DNA from: Eubacterium sp.
Lineage (GTDB): Bacteria > Bacillota > Clostridia > Lachnospirales > Lachnospiraceae
Length of the DNA: 64,000 nucleotides
NCBI GenBank assembly: GCA_017965495.1
Contig: JAGCPW010000095.1
Span: forward strand, 116,055 to 180,054
Reading direction: 5' to 3'
This document shows, in pieces, positions 50,383-59,532 of this stretch. The notes beneath the pieces were generated by a model. It saw only the letters and a list, made by a program, of their open reading frames with translations, was not told where the DNA came from and did no database searches. Made by a program: the position numbers and the translations under genes. How positions within the stretch are numbered: position 1 is the first letter of the stretch; each line of letters opens with the position of its first letter.

Positions 50383-52044
50383 ATGAGCAGAATAGCAAGA
50401 GAAGTTAAGGCAGAAAACAAGACAAAGAACACAGTAACAAATTTTATGGGCGGCAAGTCTTATACAGTTAACCCACTCGATACACTTAAATTGGTTGCGG
50501 CATCATCAATCTTTGGTGAACCATCTTATTACCGTTCAAACGTAAGAGAAGGAAGATACCGTTGCGATAGACTGGTTGAAAACTTCTTCCCATCATATGT
50601 CGGTAAGACAACAACAGAAATCTTTGAAGATGCAATTGACAAGGCTCTTTCTTATGATTTTGGCGCAACACTTGAATTTGCCGCAGAACTTAGAAGCACA
50701 TACAACATGAGATTAAACCCACAGGTAATCATGGTTCGTGCCGCAATTCATGAAGATAGAGCAAAGTTCACATCTGAAAATCCTGGTGTTTTCGCGGCAA
50801 TAAACGATAAGGTAATGGCAAGAGCAGATGAGCCAGCAACTCAGCTTGCATATTACATCTACAAGAATGGCGGCAAGTCAAAGCTCCCATCTGTACTTAA
50901 GAGAAGCATTGCTGATAAGCTCTCAAAGCTCGATGCATATGCAGTAAACAAGTACAAGAACGCTGAAATCGGTATGATAAATGCCGTTCGTCTTACACAC
51001 GCAAATTCTCCAGTGTTAGATGACCTCTTAAATGACAATTTAAGAGTTTCAGATTCCGAAGAAACTTGGGAACAGAAGCGTTCACGCGGCATGGGTTGGA
51101 AGGAAATCTTCAACACAACAAACATGGGACACATGGCGCTTTTAAGAAACCTTAGAAACGTTTTCGAGGAAGTTAAGGACGTTGTTTTTGCTAAGAGATA
51201 CCTTAAGAAGTTAAAGGATGGCGTACTTCGCGGCAAGCAGTTCCCATTCAGATACTACACAGCAATGGGCGTTATCGAAGCATCAAGAGTTAACCACAAG
51301 TCACTTATCCTCGATACTCTTGAAGAATGTATGGATATTGCCATCGACAATATGCCAAAGTTAAAGGGTAAGACAATGTGCTTATCTGATAACAGCGGTT
51401 CTGCTTGGGGCGGTATCACATCAGAATATGGTAGTGTTGTAGTTGCCGAAATTGACAACTTATCTTCTGTAATTGCCGGCAAGCTTTCAGACGAAGGTTA
51501 TGTTGGTAAGTTCGGTGATAAGTTAAAGGTCTTCCCAGTTTCTAAGAGAAACGGAGCCTTAATTCAGGCAAAGGAAATCAGCAGAGAAAGATACGACGAT
51601 GTTGGTAGTTCTACTGAGGGCGGCATTTGGGAATTCCTTATCAACGCAATCGAAAATGGTGAGTTCTACGATAACATCTTTATCTTCTCTGATATGCAGG
51701 CTGGACACGGTGGCCTCTACGGTACAGTGGCTCAGATGAACAAATACAAGAGCAGATATGGTGTTGACGGCGGACGTTACATTGACGTTTACAAGTTAGT
51801 TAAGGAATACCGTCAGAAGGTAAACCCAAAGGTTAATGTCTTCATGGTACAGACTGCTGGCTACAACAACGTAATCTTACCAGAATACTCTTATAGAACT
51901 GCTATCCTCTCCGGATGGACAGGCAAGGAAGTTAGCTTCGCGGCAGACTTCATTAAGAGATGGGATGACATCGAAACTAGACAGAACGCTCCAAAGCAGA
52001 AGTCAAAGTCACAGTCAAATCTTCCACCAGTAAGATATAGATAA
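50383..52044 (+). CDS. Ro60/TROVE-domain protein with vWA domain
   Basis: 553 residues, normal for Ro/Rsr proteins. The N-terminal two thirds are the TROVE HEAT-like ring (KTTTEIFEDAIDKAL, NPQVIMVRAAIHED, RYYTAMGVIEASR); the C-terminal third is a vWA domain with MIDAS CLSDNSGSAWG near residue 336. Ro proteins bind misfolded RNA ends and Y RNAs; bacterial Y RNAs include a tRNA-like module. The gene lies just after a tRNA cluster containing tRNA-like inserts. Regulated by its own promoter and terminator. Confidence 0.9.
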   Translation: MSRIAREVKAENKTKNTVTNFMGGKSYTVNPLDTLKLVAASSIFGEPSYYRSNVREGRYRCDRLVENFFPSYVGKTTTEIFEDAIDKALSYDFGATLEFAAELRSTYNMRLNPQVIMVRAAIHEDRAKFTSENPGVFAAINDKVMARADEPATQLAYYIYKNGGKSKLPSVLKRSIADKLSKLDAYAVNKYKNAEIGMINAVRLTHANSPVLDDLLNDNLRVSDSEETWEQKRSRGMGWKEIFNTTNMGHMALLRNLRNVFEEVKDVVFAKRYLKKLKDGVLRGKQFPFRYYTAMGVIEASRVNHKSLILDTLEECMDIAIDNMPKLKGKTMCLSDNSGSAWGGITSEYGSVVVAEIDNLSSVIAGKLSDEGYVGKFGDKLKVFPVSKRNGALIQAKEISRERYDDVGSSTEGGIWEFLINAIENGEFYDNIFIFSDMQAGHGGLYGTVAQMNKYKSRYGVDGGRYIDVYKLVKEYRQKVNPKVNVFMVQTAGYNNVILPEYSYRTAILSGWTGKEVSFAADFIKRWDDIETRQNAPKQKSKSQSNLPPVRYR

Positions 52045-52050
52045 TATAAA

Positions 52051-52084
52051 GGGAGTAGGAAAAATTTTCCTACTCCTTTTTCAT
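52051..52084 (+). terminator. Terminator after the TROVE gene
   Basis: GGAGTAGG/CCTACTCC stem with an A/T-rich loop, followed by TTTTT. Confidence 0.9.
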
Positions 52085-52250
52085 TTTTTAAAAAATTTTT
52101 TTAGATTCGACTAAAATTCGCCGCGAAAAGAGGGTGATTTTTCTCCTCTAGGTAATTTTTAATGTAACTTTATTAAAAAAAGTTAGTGGATTTCGGAAGG
52201 CATAATTTGCCTTCAGAGATTGTCGTATAAATGAATAGATTTTCGCGGCG
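52085..52250 (+). other. Intergenic stretch with hairpins
   Basis: No gene. AGAGG/CCTCT and GAAGGCA/TGCCTTC hairpins and two TCGCGGC-type motifs (52115, 52243). No promoter is visible upstream of the hairpins; a Y-RNA-like transcript here cannot be excluded. Confidence 0.35.
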
Positions 52251-52271
52251 AAAGGAAATATCTGGTAGACA

Positions 52272-52300
52272 TTTACTTTTCTTAAAAACTATGATATAAT
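52272..52300 (+). promoter_or_regulatory. Promoter with full GGAAATATCTGGTAG box
   Basis: TTTACT, 17-nt spacer, TGATATAAT; box at 52254-52268. Confidence 0.86.
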
Positions 52301-52346
52301 ATATATAGAAAGTTAAGAGAGAAAGATAAATAGAAAGGACTAAATT

Positions 52347-52763
52347 ATGAACGCTATTGCTTTTAGAAGAGTTAAAGAATATTACCCGGCTATTCCAGGT
52401 GATAATGTACATATTTTAAGCGAAAAGGATTTTGTTGATTGCGTTTATCCAAACCCTGACACTCTTAGTTATGAGCCATGCTATGAACGTCATTACTTCA
52501 TAGATGGTGAAGACCGCGGAGAGGAAGCTCAGATTCGATTTGCAAACTGGAGCGATATGACCTGTGTTCTTACTTCAGAGAACATAGATGAGCATATTGC
52601 TAACTTTGAGGAGAAAATAGGATTTATTAGAGAAACACTTGAAAAGGATAATTTCCCTAGTACAGTTATAGTTTTTTGGGATAGACCGGAATATTGGGAA
52701 GAAGAACTGGAACATTTCACAATGATAGTTGATACTCTTAGAGAGATTAAGGAGGCAATGTAA
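52347..52763 (+). CDS. Hypothetical acidic protein
   Basis: 138 residues, acidic, no motif recognised. First of a six-gene coupled run. Confidence 0.62.
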   Translation: MNAIAFRRVKEYYPAIPGDNVHILSEKDFVDCVYPNPDTLSYEPCYERHYFIDGEDRGEEAQIRFANWSDMTCVLTSENIDEHIANFEEKIGFIRETLEKDNFPSTVIVFWDRPEYWEEELEHFTMIVDTLREIKEAM

Positions 52764-53092
52764 TGGGAATACCTAAATACACTTATATGGCTAGTCTGAG
52801 GGGTGGTCATGAAAAATCTTTTGATATCTTTTATGCAGCCTTAGACTATGTGCTTTCTATAAGCACAACCGATTTTGTTGTGGACTATCTAAACGATTAT
52901 TTAGGAGAAGGCTTTTTTACTCGCAATATGGTTAATGCCGCGCTTGAAACAAAAGAAACATACCTTCTTCTTGAAGGTTGTTTAGATTATCTTGTATGGC
53001 GTTTTTGCATGGATAAATTTAAGCCTATTACTGAAAATATGTGGTACTTGGGTCATGGTTGGAGATTAGTAAAGAAGGTACAGTATGAATGA
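52763..53092 (+). CDS. Hypothetical protein, RGGxEK family
   Basis: 109 residues. The opening YTYMASLRGGHEKSFDIF and a following ALDYVL resemble the start of the protein at 53914 (YTIYENNLRGSYEKAGTY), suggesting paralogues. TAATG coupling. Confidence 0.6.
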   Translation: MGIPKYTYMASLRGGHEKSFDIFYAALDYVLSISTTDFVVDYLNDYLGEGFFTRNMVNAALETKETYLLLEGCLDYLVWRFCMDKFKPITENMWYLGHGWRLVKKVQYE

Positions 53093-53552
53093 GATAAAGA
53101 GATTAAAGGCCTGGTATAAGAAAAGAATAGAAAATTGGGATGATACTGTCATGGGAATTGGTTTAATTGGTATGATTCTTTATATTTTCGCCGCGATAGT
53201 TAGTGTTATTGCATGGCAAAGTTCAATAGCCATATTATTTGCGGCTGGTATGGTGACGTGTCCACTTGGTGCTAATTTTTTAGTTCATGAACATGAGATT
53301 GAGCGTAATGACGAAAATCTTAGAATCTTCCTCAAAAAGGTTGATAAGTGTTGTAGAATAGCAACAATTCCGGACTATAAAATAGAAATTGCTTCTCACA
53401 ACTACCAATCAATTCCTTATGATATGTTAATGAAAGCTTTAGAAGATTATGGCTTTTGCGTAAAGAATCCTTCTTGGGAACCTTTTACACTAAAAGATTA
53501 TGATAAAGGTTCAATGCTTTATCTTTATTTAGTACGTACTCGTAATATTTAA
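53085..53552 (+). CDS. Membrane protein with basic N-terminus
   Basis: 155 residues; two transmembrane helices at about 25-70 and a soluble C-terminal domain. Overlaps the upstream gene by 8 nt. Confidence 0.62.
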   Translation: MNEIKRLKAWYKKRIENWDDTVMGIGLIGMILYIFAAIVSVIAWQSSIAILFAAGMVTCPLGANFLVHEHEIERNDENLRIFLKKVDKCCRIATIPDYKIEIASHNYQSIPYDMLMKALEDYGFCVKNPSWEPFTLKDYDKGSMLYLYLVRTRNI

Positions 53553-53569
53553 TAAAAGGAGAGATTAAT

Positions 53570-53911
53570 ATGCCAGTAATATGTGCAAGTATTCCTAAGA
53601 CCGAATGGGATTTTACTCAGGGAGATTCCGGCGCGATTGATGTTTTCATTAATGACATCAGTGACATAGATTTTGACCCGTATACTATATTGGGTGAAAT
53701 GCCCAAGAGCCGCGAAAACTGTTATGATTTTGATATAGAAGGTAGTCCAGAGGGTCGATTCTTCAGTGCTTGGGTTTACATAGACTTCGATGATTTGGTT
53801 ACAGATAATGGTTTGATTACAGATAATATCGTTAGTGTTTTTGAAAGATGCTTTAATGATTTTGCGACGGATGCTGACCCGGCTATTAATTTATACGTAA
53901 GGAGGAAGTAA
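53570..53911 (+). CDS. Hypothetical acidic protein
   Basis: 113 residues, Asp-rich, no motif recognised. Confidence 0.6.
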   Translation: MPVICASIPKTEWDFTQGDSGAIDVFINDISDIDFDPYTILGEMPKSRENCYDFDIEGSPEGRFFSAWVYIDFDDLVTDNGLITDNIVSVFERCFNDFATDADPAINLYVRRK

Positions 53912-53913
53912 TC

Positions 53914-54510
53914 ATGGCAAGCTACACAATATATGAAAATAACCTAAGAGGTAGTTATGAAAAAGCCGGCACTTATGATAACTGGTATGCGGTAGTTGAT
54001 GATTTTTTAAGACATGGCGTTGTTCTTGAAGATGCATATAAAGAGGTTATAATAGATGAAGGCTATGAACAGTATCCCGGAAATAAAATTTTTAACATAA
54101 GCGAAGCTGAATATTACTTTGCTAAGTTCTGTGAGATAGTTCTTCGTAAGTTAGGAGAAACAGGCAGATTTGAAATGTCTGGATTTTACATTGAAGTAGA
54201 AGATGACTGCCACAGAATTTCTATAAGAGCCGACCATGTAGAAATTATTAGTCCCGATAAACTAGAAATATCTTATCCTTGCGATGTAGTTGTTTCCCCA
54301 GCATACAGTTTACAAGAACCATCCTATGCCTTAGGACATGATATGCCGGCTAATCTTGCAAATTTTAATTTCTATGGCGAAGTTTATTTGACAGAATCTC
54401 AGTTGAAAGAATATACAGAAAATAACTTTACAAATGAAAAAATGTTTAAGGACATATTTAATAAGTATGGTTGTGCGTTTAGTGTTAAATTTGAGGGGGA
54501 TGAAGATTAA
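53914..54510 (+). CDS. Hypothetical protein, paralogue-like of 52763
   Basis: 198 residues; N-terminal YTIYENNLRGSYEKAGTYDN, then helices and an acidic C-terminal half. Coupled to the next gene by TAATG. Confidence 0.62.
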   Translation: MASYTIYENNLRGSYEKAGTYDNWYAVVDDFLRHGVVLEDAYKEVIIDEGYEQYPGNKIFNISEAEYYFAKFCEIVLRKLGETGRFEMSGFYIEVEDDCHRISIRADHVEIISPDKLEISYPCDVVVSPAYSLQEPSYALGHDMPANLANFNFYGEVYLTESQLKEYTENNFTNEKMFKDIFNKYGCAFSVKFEGDED

Positions 54511-55121
54511 TGAGGAAATATAAAATAATTCAAGAAGTCAGTGGCGGGGAAAACCGTGTTGTGGAGGGTAATATAGAAGAATGTGAACTTGAATCTTACA
54601 TTCGTAAATATATTCGGTTAGATTATTTGGTACAATGGTATGAGTACAAACATGATGTTGACTTGAAATACAGTAATCTTACAATGATAGACCTTGATAA
54701 TTTTGTTCATGAACTTCGGGACAGTCTAGTTGAGGCTGAGTGTAATATCATGGTTTATCTTAGTGCTAATCTTTTCATAACAAGCTATGAACAAAACGTT
54801 AGATTGTTTGTTTCTCTTTTTGATTATGGTAAGTTGGCGCCGGTCTGTGCTAAGCCAGATGGTGAACATAAGTTAATTATTTTAGACAATGGAGTTGTTC
54901 ACAGCGATACTACTGATAAACCAATAGGTACAATAAATTATGATGTGGGCGTAGACGATTTTGACTTTAGTAGTTTTAAGTTCTGCTGCGAAGTTGTAAT
55001 AGATACCGCTAAGTATCTTAATTGTCTTGCTAGTGCAACATCACTGGCAGATATGATATTAAAATTTTTTAATGGTAAAACTCCATTTGACATTGAATTT
55101 GCAGAAAAAGAAAAGCAGTAA
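54510..55121 (+). CDS. Hypothetical protein, paralogue-like of 60196
   Basis: 203 residues. MRKYKIIQEVSGGENRVVEG and the length resemble the protein at 60196 (MQKYKIYEETAGGAFKFERG), so a small family. Function unknown. Confidence 0.62.
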   Translation: MRKYKIIQEVSGGENRVVEGNIEECELESYIRKYIRLDYLVQWYEYKHDVDLKYSNLTMIDLDNFVHELRDSLVEAECNIMVYLSANLFITSYEQNVRLFVSLFDYGKLAPVCAKPDGEHKLIILDNGVVHSDTTDKPIGTINYDVGVDDFDFSSFKFCCEVVIDTAKYLNCLASATSLADMILKFFNGKTPFDIEFAEKEKQ

Positions 55122-55163
55122 TAATTTCGCGGCGAAAGGTTTACTGGAAATATCTGGTAGGCC

Positions 55164-55192
55164 TTTACTTTTGTTTAAAAGTATGTTATAAT
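55164..55192 (+). promoter_or_regulatory. Promoter with full GGAAATATCTGGTAG box
   Basis: TTTACT, 17-nt spacer, TGTTATAAT; box at 55146-55160, preceded by TTTCGCGGCGAAA. Confidence 0.87.
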
Positions 55193-55241
55193 ATATATAG
55201 AAAGTTAAGAGAAAAGAAAAAATAAGAGAGGACTAAAAATT

Positions 55242-55934
55242 ATGAGCACAAAATGTTTAATTGGCTATGCCTTTGGAAATACAGTTTACTACGCTTGTTG
55301 CCTCCACAATGGTTATCCGGGCAATATGGTTCCTATCCTAAGACACATCATTGATGGCGACTTTCTTATGGAAAGAATTATCAATGAACGAGTATTTGGC
55401 TTCTTAACCACAGACTGTCAGCCACACACAACTCACGATTGTGAGCCATTATGGGACAAGAGAAAAGAAGAGCAGAAATGTTCTTTAGAAGACTTCGTTA
55501 GTGGCGATACATTTAAGGACTATGATTTTCGCTATCTTTTTGATGGTGCTGAATGGAAATGTTATGGAGAGGGCCTTGGTTCTCAGGACGATCGGTATTG
55601 TTCTTCTGATTTTATCGACATGAAAAATCCTTCTGAAGATGGTGGCTGTTGGTTTCATAAAGAGTCAACAACAGACCGCCGCGAATTCCTCGTAAGACGG
55701 TCAGGTGGTCATTTAGACGAAGGTCTTTGTGTTAACACCATTATGACAGCAAATGAACTTATTGACTATGTTGATATGGATGATATTCACGACGAGTCCT
55801 ATGAAATCTATGAAATTACAGAATACGGTACAATGAGAGAAATCTTCTATCGTGGCTGGAAGCCGGGATGTGTTATTGAATTTGTTGATGACTATTATCA
55901 GGTTGTACTTCGCGGCTATGGTACCGACCACTAA
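55242..55934 (+). CDS. Conserved-looking hypothetical protein
   Basis: 230 residues. MSTKCLIGYAFGNTVYYACC and HNGYPGNMVPIL match a pattern common in phage proteins (MSTxxLIG...HxDGYPxxxG) of unknown function. Cys-rich, possibly enzymatic. Confidence 0.65.
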   Translation: MSTKCLIGYAFGNTVYYACCLHNGYPGNMVPILRHIIDGDFLMERIINERVFGFLTTDCQPHTTHDCEPLWDKRKEEQKCSLEDFVSGDTFKDYDFRYLFDGAEWKCYGEGLGSQDDRYCSSDFIDMKNPSEDGGCWFHKESTTDRREFLVRRSGGHLDEGLCVNTIMTANELIDYVDMDDIHDESYEIYEITEYGTMREIFYRGWKPGCVIEFVDDYYQVVLRGYGTDH

Positions 55935-55951
55935 GAAAGGATCAAACAACA

Positions 55952-56302
55952 ATGCTTGATATAGTAAAAACGAAATTTGTTATTGATATTCATGACCTTA
56001 TTGATGCAATGGGAGAAATTGAGGGGGTAGAATCCCATAAAATTTTCCGTGTGTTCCAAGATATGCACTGTTATGGCGGCAGCAACGAGTCTTATCTTGA
56101 AATTGATGATGGTTGGGTGGCTGATTGTTTATATGAGTCGGCTGCTGAGTGTTTAGGCAAAGATTATGAAGATATTTCAGATGAAGAGTTGCTTACTTAT
56201 TCAAAGCCGGACACTCCATATGATAGGGTAAGACACAGACTGTTTGAAATGATGGTTAAAGAAGAAATTCCAAAGGAGTTCGTTGTTCACCTTTGGTGGT
56301 AA
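55952..56302 (+). CDS. Hypothetical acidic protein
   Basis: 116 residues, helical, no motif recognised. Confidence 0.62.
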   Translation: MLDIVKTKFVIDIHDLIDAMGEIEGVESHKIFRVFQDMHCYGGSNESYLEIDDGWVADCLYESAAECLGKDYEDISDEELLTYSKPDTPYDRVRHRLFEMMVKEEIPKEFVVHLWW

Positions 56303-56314
56303 GGAGTGGTTAGT

Positions 56315-56770
56315 ATGATAGGAATTGCTATTGCTTATTGGCTGATTATAAATACAATTGGTGTATCTGCGATTGTGGCTTCGATGTGTAGACCGAATGA
56401 AAAACCAGTAAACAAAACTGATGAAAAAACAAAGATTGAAACAAAAGAAGATAAATATCCGTCAGATTATTTTGAAAGCCTTAAAGAGTCAAAAGAGCAA
56501 GAATACATGGAAAAACTTTTAGATAAAATTAACAGTGCATACAAATCGGCTGATGGTGTGGCAAATAATTTTGTTCTTTCTTCTGGTGCTTATAAGAAAG
56601 TTACATACAAAACATTACATGACACTTTTGTTTTGAAATATGGTTTTTGCATGACTACTGCTTCTGGCAAAGATTTTACACATACTGATTATCTCAATGA
56701 ATATCCATTATATCTTTTTCAAGATAGATAGTTAATCCATTATCGCGGCGTAAGAATTAAAGAACTTTGA
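56315..56770 (+). CDS. Membrane-anchored protein with amber codon near its end
   Basis: 151 residues. N-terminal transmembrane helix (2-24), charged linker, small C-terminal domain. If TAG at 56729 is Gln the protein gains 13 residues and ends at TGA 56768-56770, close to the next ribosome site. One of few early genes with an amber codon. Confidence 0.6.
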
Positions 56771-56788
56771 GTAAGGAGAATTGATAAT

Positions 56789-57451
56789 ATGATAGGATAT
56801 ATGTTTTACACTTACAAACTTTCAACACATGGAGAAGAAACTGACAACTGGATATGTAATTTTTCTTTAGAAACTCTTGAAGAAGCATTAACAAATGCAA
56901 TTACAGAAGAAGACATAAAAGATTTTTTAAGGAACGATAATATAGACACAACTTTTGGTCGTTTTAACAACTATGATATTTATTGCTCTTTAAAGAAAAA
57001 TGGTCTTTCTGTAGATGAAACTTCTATAAAAAAGAAAATAGTATCACGATTATTAGCCGATGTTGATGATGCGGTAGATGATTGTGAAGACATCATAACT
57101 TTCCATAATGTAACACTTAAACGTTTAAAGTCAGGCTTCTATATTTTTGATGGTTCTACAAACAACGTTTACTATTGTAAAACTAAATACTTTTCTCCTA
57201 GTACGGCTGAGTTTTTAGTAAAGAAACATATTATGCCCCATGTTTCTCAGGACGATATAGAGAGAATGGCGAAGGAAACTTTGGGCAGATTTAGTTCTGA
57301 AGAACTTTTTGAAAAGTTTAAAAATGGAGAACAGATAAACGAAGAAACTATGGCGGCAGAGAAAGTTATAGACCAGTTACGCAGTTGGGAAAAAGTTAAA
57401 TATAAAGACTGGACAATTGTGTATGTATCGCCAGCAAAGGAGGAAAAATAA
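56789..57451 (+). CDS. Hypothetical protein
   Basis: 220 residues, mixed alpha/beta, no motif recognised. Coupled to the next gene (TAATG). Confidence 0.62.
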   Translation: MIGYMFYTYKLSTHGEETDNWICNFSLETLEEALTNAITEEDIKDFLRNDNIDTTFGRFNNYDIYCSLKKNGLSVDETSIKKKIVSRLLADVDDAVDDCEDIITFHNVTLKRLKSGFYIFDGSTNNVYYCKTKYFSPSTAEFLVKKHIMPHVSQDDIERMAKETLGRFSSEELFEKFKNGEQINEETMAAEKVIDQLRSWEKVKYKDWTIVYVSPAKEEK

Positions 57452-57939
57452 TGGAAGCAGAAAATAAAGTATGGGTAGTAAGTGGAGAAGAATGGTATGA
57501 TGAAGAGTACAAACGTATTGTCATTGCCGTTTGTCCTACTAAAGAAGATGCTGAAAATGTTAAATTTCGAGTTGAACTTGAAAGGGACTTTGATGAAATA
57601 TGGATAGAAAATTTTTATGTAAAAACCCATGATAAAGCATCTACCGCTTATATAGGCCGTTTTCGATTAGAGATTTCCCTTTTTGGTGAGAATCATTATG
57701 TTTTACGTGGGATAACATTTATAGACCAGAAGCAAATTGCTATGTCTGCCACTTTCAAGGAAAAATTTGAATTTTCCATGAACCACATAATTAAAACTGA
57801 TGGCCCGGAAACCTATGTAATAATGGGAGAATTTAATTCTATAGAAAAAGTTCCTACCGAGGGTGATGCAGCAAGACAGTGGCTTGTTCAGAAGGTTAAT
57901 GAAAAAGGCCTTATCACACTAGAAAGTTCCGGATTTTAA
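57451..57939 (+). CDS. Hypothetical protein
   Basis: 162 residues, beta-rich, no motif recognised. Last gene before the iteron region. Confidence 0.62.
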   Translation: MEAENKVWVVSGEEWYDEEYKRIVIAVCPTKEDAENVKFRVELERDFDEIWIENFYVKTHDKASTAYIGRFRLEISLFGENHYVLRGITFIDQKQIAMSATFKEKFEFSMNHIIKTDGPETYVIMGEFNSIEKVPTEGDAARQWLVQKVNEKGLITLESSGF

Positions 57940-58009
57940 TTTCGCCGCGAAATTTTTCTATAATTTTTAATTTTCTTTTTCTTTTTTATTATTTCTCTTA
58001 GCAGATTTG

Positions 58010-58245
58010 ACCGAATTTCGGACAGAATCCGCCGGAACACAGGCAGTTTTAGCCGAAATCCGGCGGATTTTGTCCAACTTAAAACATTTTTTGTCCGCGG
58101 TCAAAATTGTCCGCGGCGGATTCTGTCCAAGTTCTTACAAAATTTGTCCTTTTTCTTTGACAACTTTGTCCACATTTCTACATTATAAAAGAGGAGCGGC
58201 GGATTTTGTCCAAACTTCTACAAAGATTGTCCATATTCATGGACA
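58010..58245 (+). repeat. Iteron-like array, candidate replication origin or operator
   Basis: GGCGGATT(T/C)TGTCC occurs directly at 58062, 58115 and 58198 and inverted at 58020. Shorter TTGTCC cores lie near 58090, 58108, 58145, 58166 and 58228, with an inverted ATGGACA at 58238. The region has no gene and sits just upstream of a winged-helix protein gene, as iterons often do. Confidence 0.7.
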
Positions 58246-58266
58246 AAAATGACAGGTGGTGAAATT

Positions 58267-58809
58267 ATGAGCTTTCCAAACCAAAGCTATTATCACATAG
58301 CAAAAGTAATATCTAAAGATAAAGGAGATGTTTATTTTATGGTAAGATGGGCAGATGTATTAAAAGCATCGAAAGAATTAACAGCAAATGGCATGAAGTT
58401 ATATTTATATTTAGCCAAAAATCAAGATGGCTACAATTTCTATTTTAGTTCTGCGGATTTTTGTAGAACCTATGATATTTCTGATAGAACCTTTAGAAGA
58501 GCAAGAGAAGAACTTATGGAGAAGGGCTATCTATTAGAAAAAGAAAAAAATAATGTATATTTCAATGCAGGCGGTGGTCTTGGAGATTCAGAGGAGGCCA
58601 TTAAAGAAAAAATATTAAAAATAGGAGAAACCTTAAAAGCCGCAAACATAGACCTTTTTGAGGAGTATCGTAGTGCACTTAAGGAGGCCAATCTTGTTGC
58701 TTTAAAGGACGATGAAAAGGCCTATAAGATAAAGGCTAAAGAAATTATTAATATAGGAGAAGATTTTATAAAGGCTTGTACAAAGGCAGAAATTGAAAAC
58801 CTTATTTAA
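58267..58809 (+). CDS. Winged-helix replication-initiator-like protein
   Basis: 180 residues; start at ATG 58267 after AGGTGG. Residues about 20-105 form a winged helix (VRWADVLKASKELTANGMKL, then SSADFCRTYDISDRTFRRAREEL, residues 62-84) like the N-terminal domain of plasmid/phage initiators; the rest is helical. A related, shorter protein is encoded at 61845. Probably binds the TTGTCC repeats upstream. Confidence 0.72.
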   Translation: MSFPNQSYYHIAKVISKDKGDVYFMVRWADVLKASKELTANGMKLYLYLAKNQDGYNFYFSSADFCRTYDISDRTFRRAREELMEKGYLLEKEKNNVYFNAGGGLGDSEEAIKEKILKIGETLKAANIDLFEEYRSALKEANLVALKDDEKAYKIKAKEIINIGEDFIKACTKAEIENLI

Positions 58810-58848
58810 TTTCGCGGCGAAAGGTCTACTGGAAATATCTGGTAGGCC

Positions 58849-58877
58849 TTTACTTTTCTTAAAAACTATGTTATAAT
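58849..58877 (+). promoter_or_regulatory. Promoter with full GGAAATATCTGGTAG box
   Basis: TTTACT, 17-nt spacer, TGTTATAAT; box at 58831-58845, preceded by TTTCGCGGCGAAA. Confidence 0.87.
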
Positions 58878-58927
58878 ATATATAGAAAGTTAAGAGAGAG
58901 ATAAAAATTAAGAAAGGACGAATGAAT

Positions 58928-59185
58928 ATGAAAAACTACAGACCAAAATCATGGAGTGCACAGGCTCGCGAAATGTGCGACAGACAGATTGAATACATCA
59001 ACTACGGACACTGTTTCATTGAAGACTCAATGAGAATGTTCAGAAACTCTTATCGTCACCCACTCATTGTTGGTAGAGCAGCAAAGAGATTTGGTAGAAT
59101 GTTAAGAGCCGGCAAAATCAAGGAAAACAAGGAAGCATACATCAGACAGTATCCACTCGATGCAAAGGAGAGAGGTTTAGTATGA
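58928..59185 (+). CDS. Small basic protein
   Basis: 85 residues, Arg/Lys-rich helices. Start ATG 58928 (9 nt after AAAGGA) preferred over 58922. Possibly nucleic-acid binding. ATGA overlap with the next gene. Confidence 0.58.
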   Translation: MKNYRPKSWSAQAREMCDRQIEYINYGHCFIEDSMRMFRNSYRHPLIVGRAAKRFGRMLRAGKIKENKEAYIRQYPLDAKERGLV

Positions 59186-59520
59186 CAAACATAGGAAACG
59201 ACAAATACCTACATCTCATAACTCGCCGCGATTATCTTGATGTTATATCTGATAAGGTTTCTCCGGATTTCGCGGCGGAAATTGAGGAAATGCTCAATGA
59301 AGCAGACCTCACAAAAGAAGCGATGATAGAGGAAATTGATTCAGACGCTAAGTTCTACGAAATGGAAAACGAAGAAATGCGCAACACAATCGACGATGCA
59401 AACTCAATGATTCAGCAGTTCCTTTATCCTATAGAAAAAGGCAAGAATCTCAATCGTCAAAAGACAATTCAGTTTCTTAATGACTTACTTAAATTAATCG
59501 ACATAAACAACTGGAAATAA
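59182..59520 (+). CDS. Hypothetical acidic helical protein
   Basis: 112 residues, Glu/Asp-rich helices. Overlaps the upstream gene by 4 nt. Confidence 0.6.
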   Translation: MTNIGNDKYLHLITRRDYLDVISDKVSPDFAAEIEEMLNEADLTKEAMIEEIDSDAKFYEMENEEMRNTIDDANSMIQQFLYPIEKGKNLNRQKTIQFLNDLLKLIDINNWK

Positions 59521-59532
59521 GGAGGGGTACAT

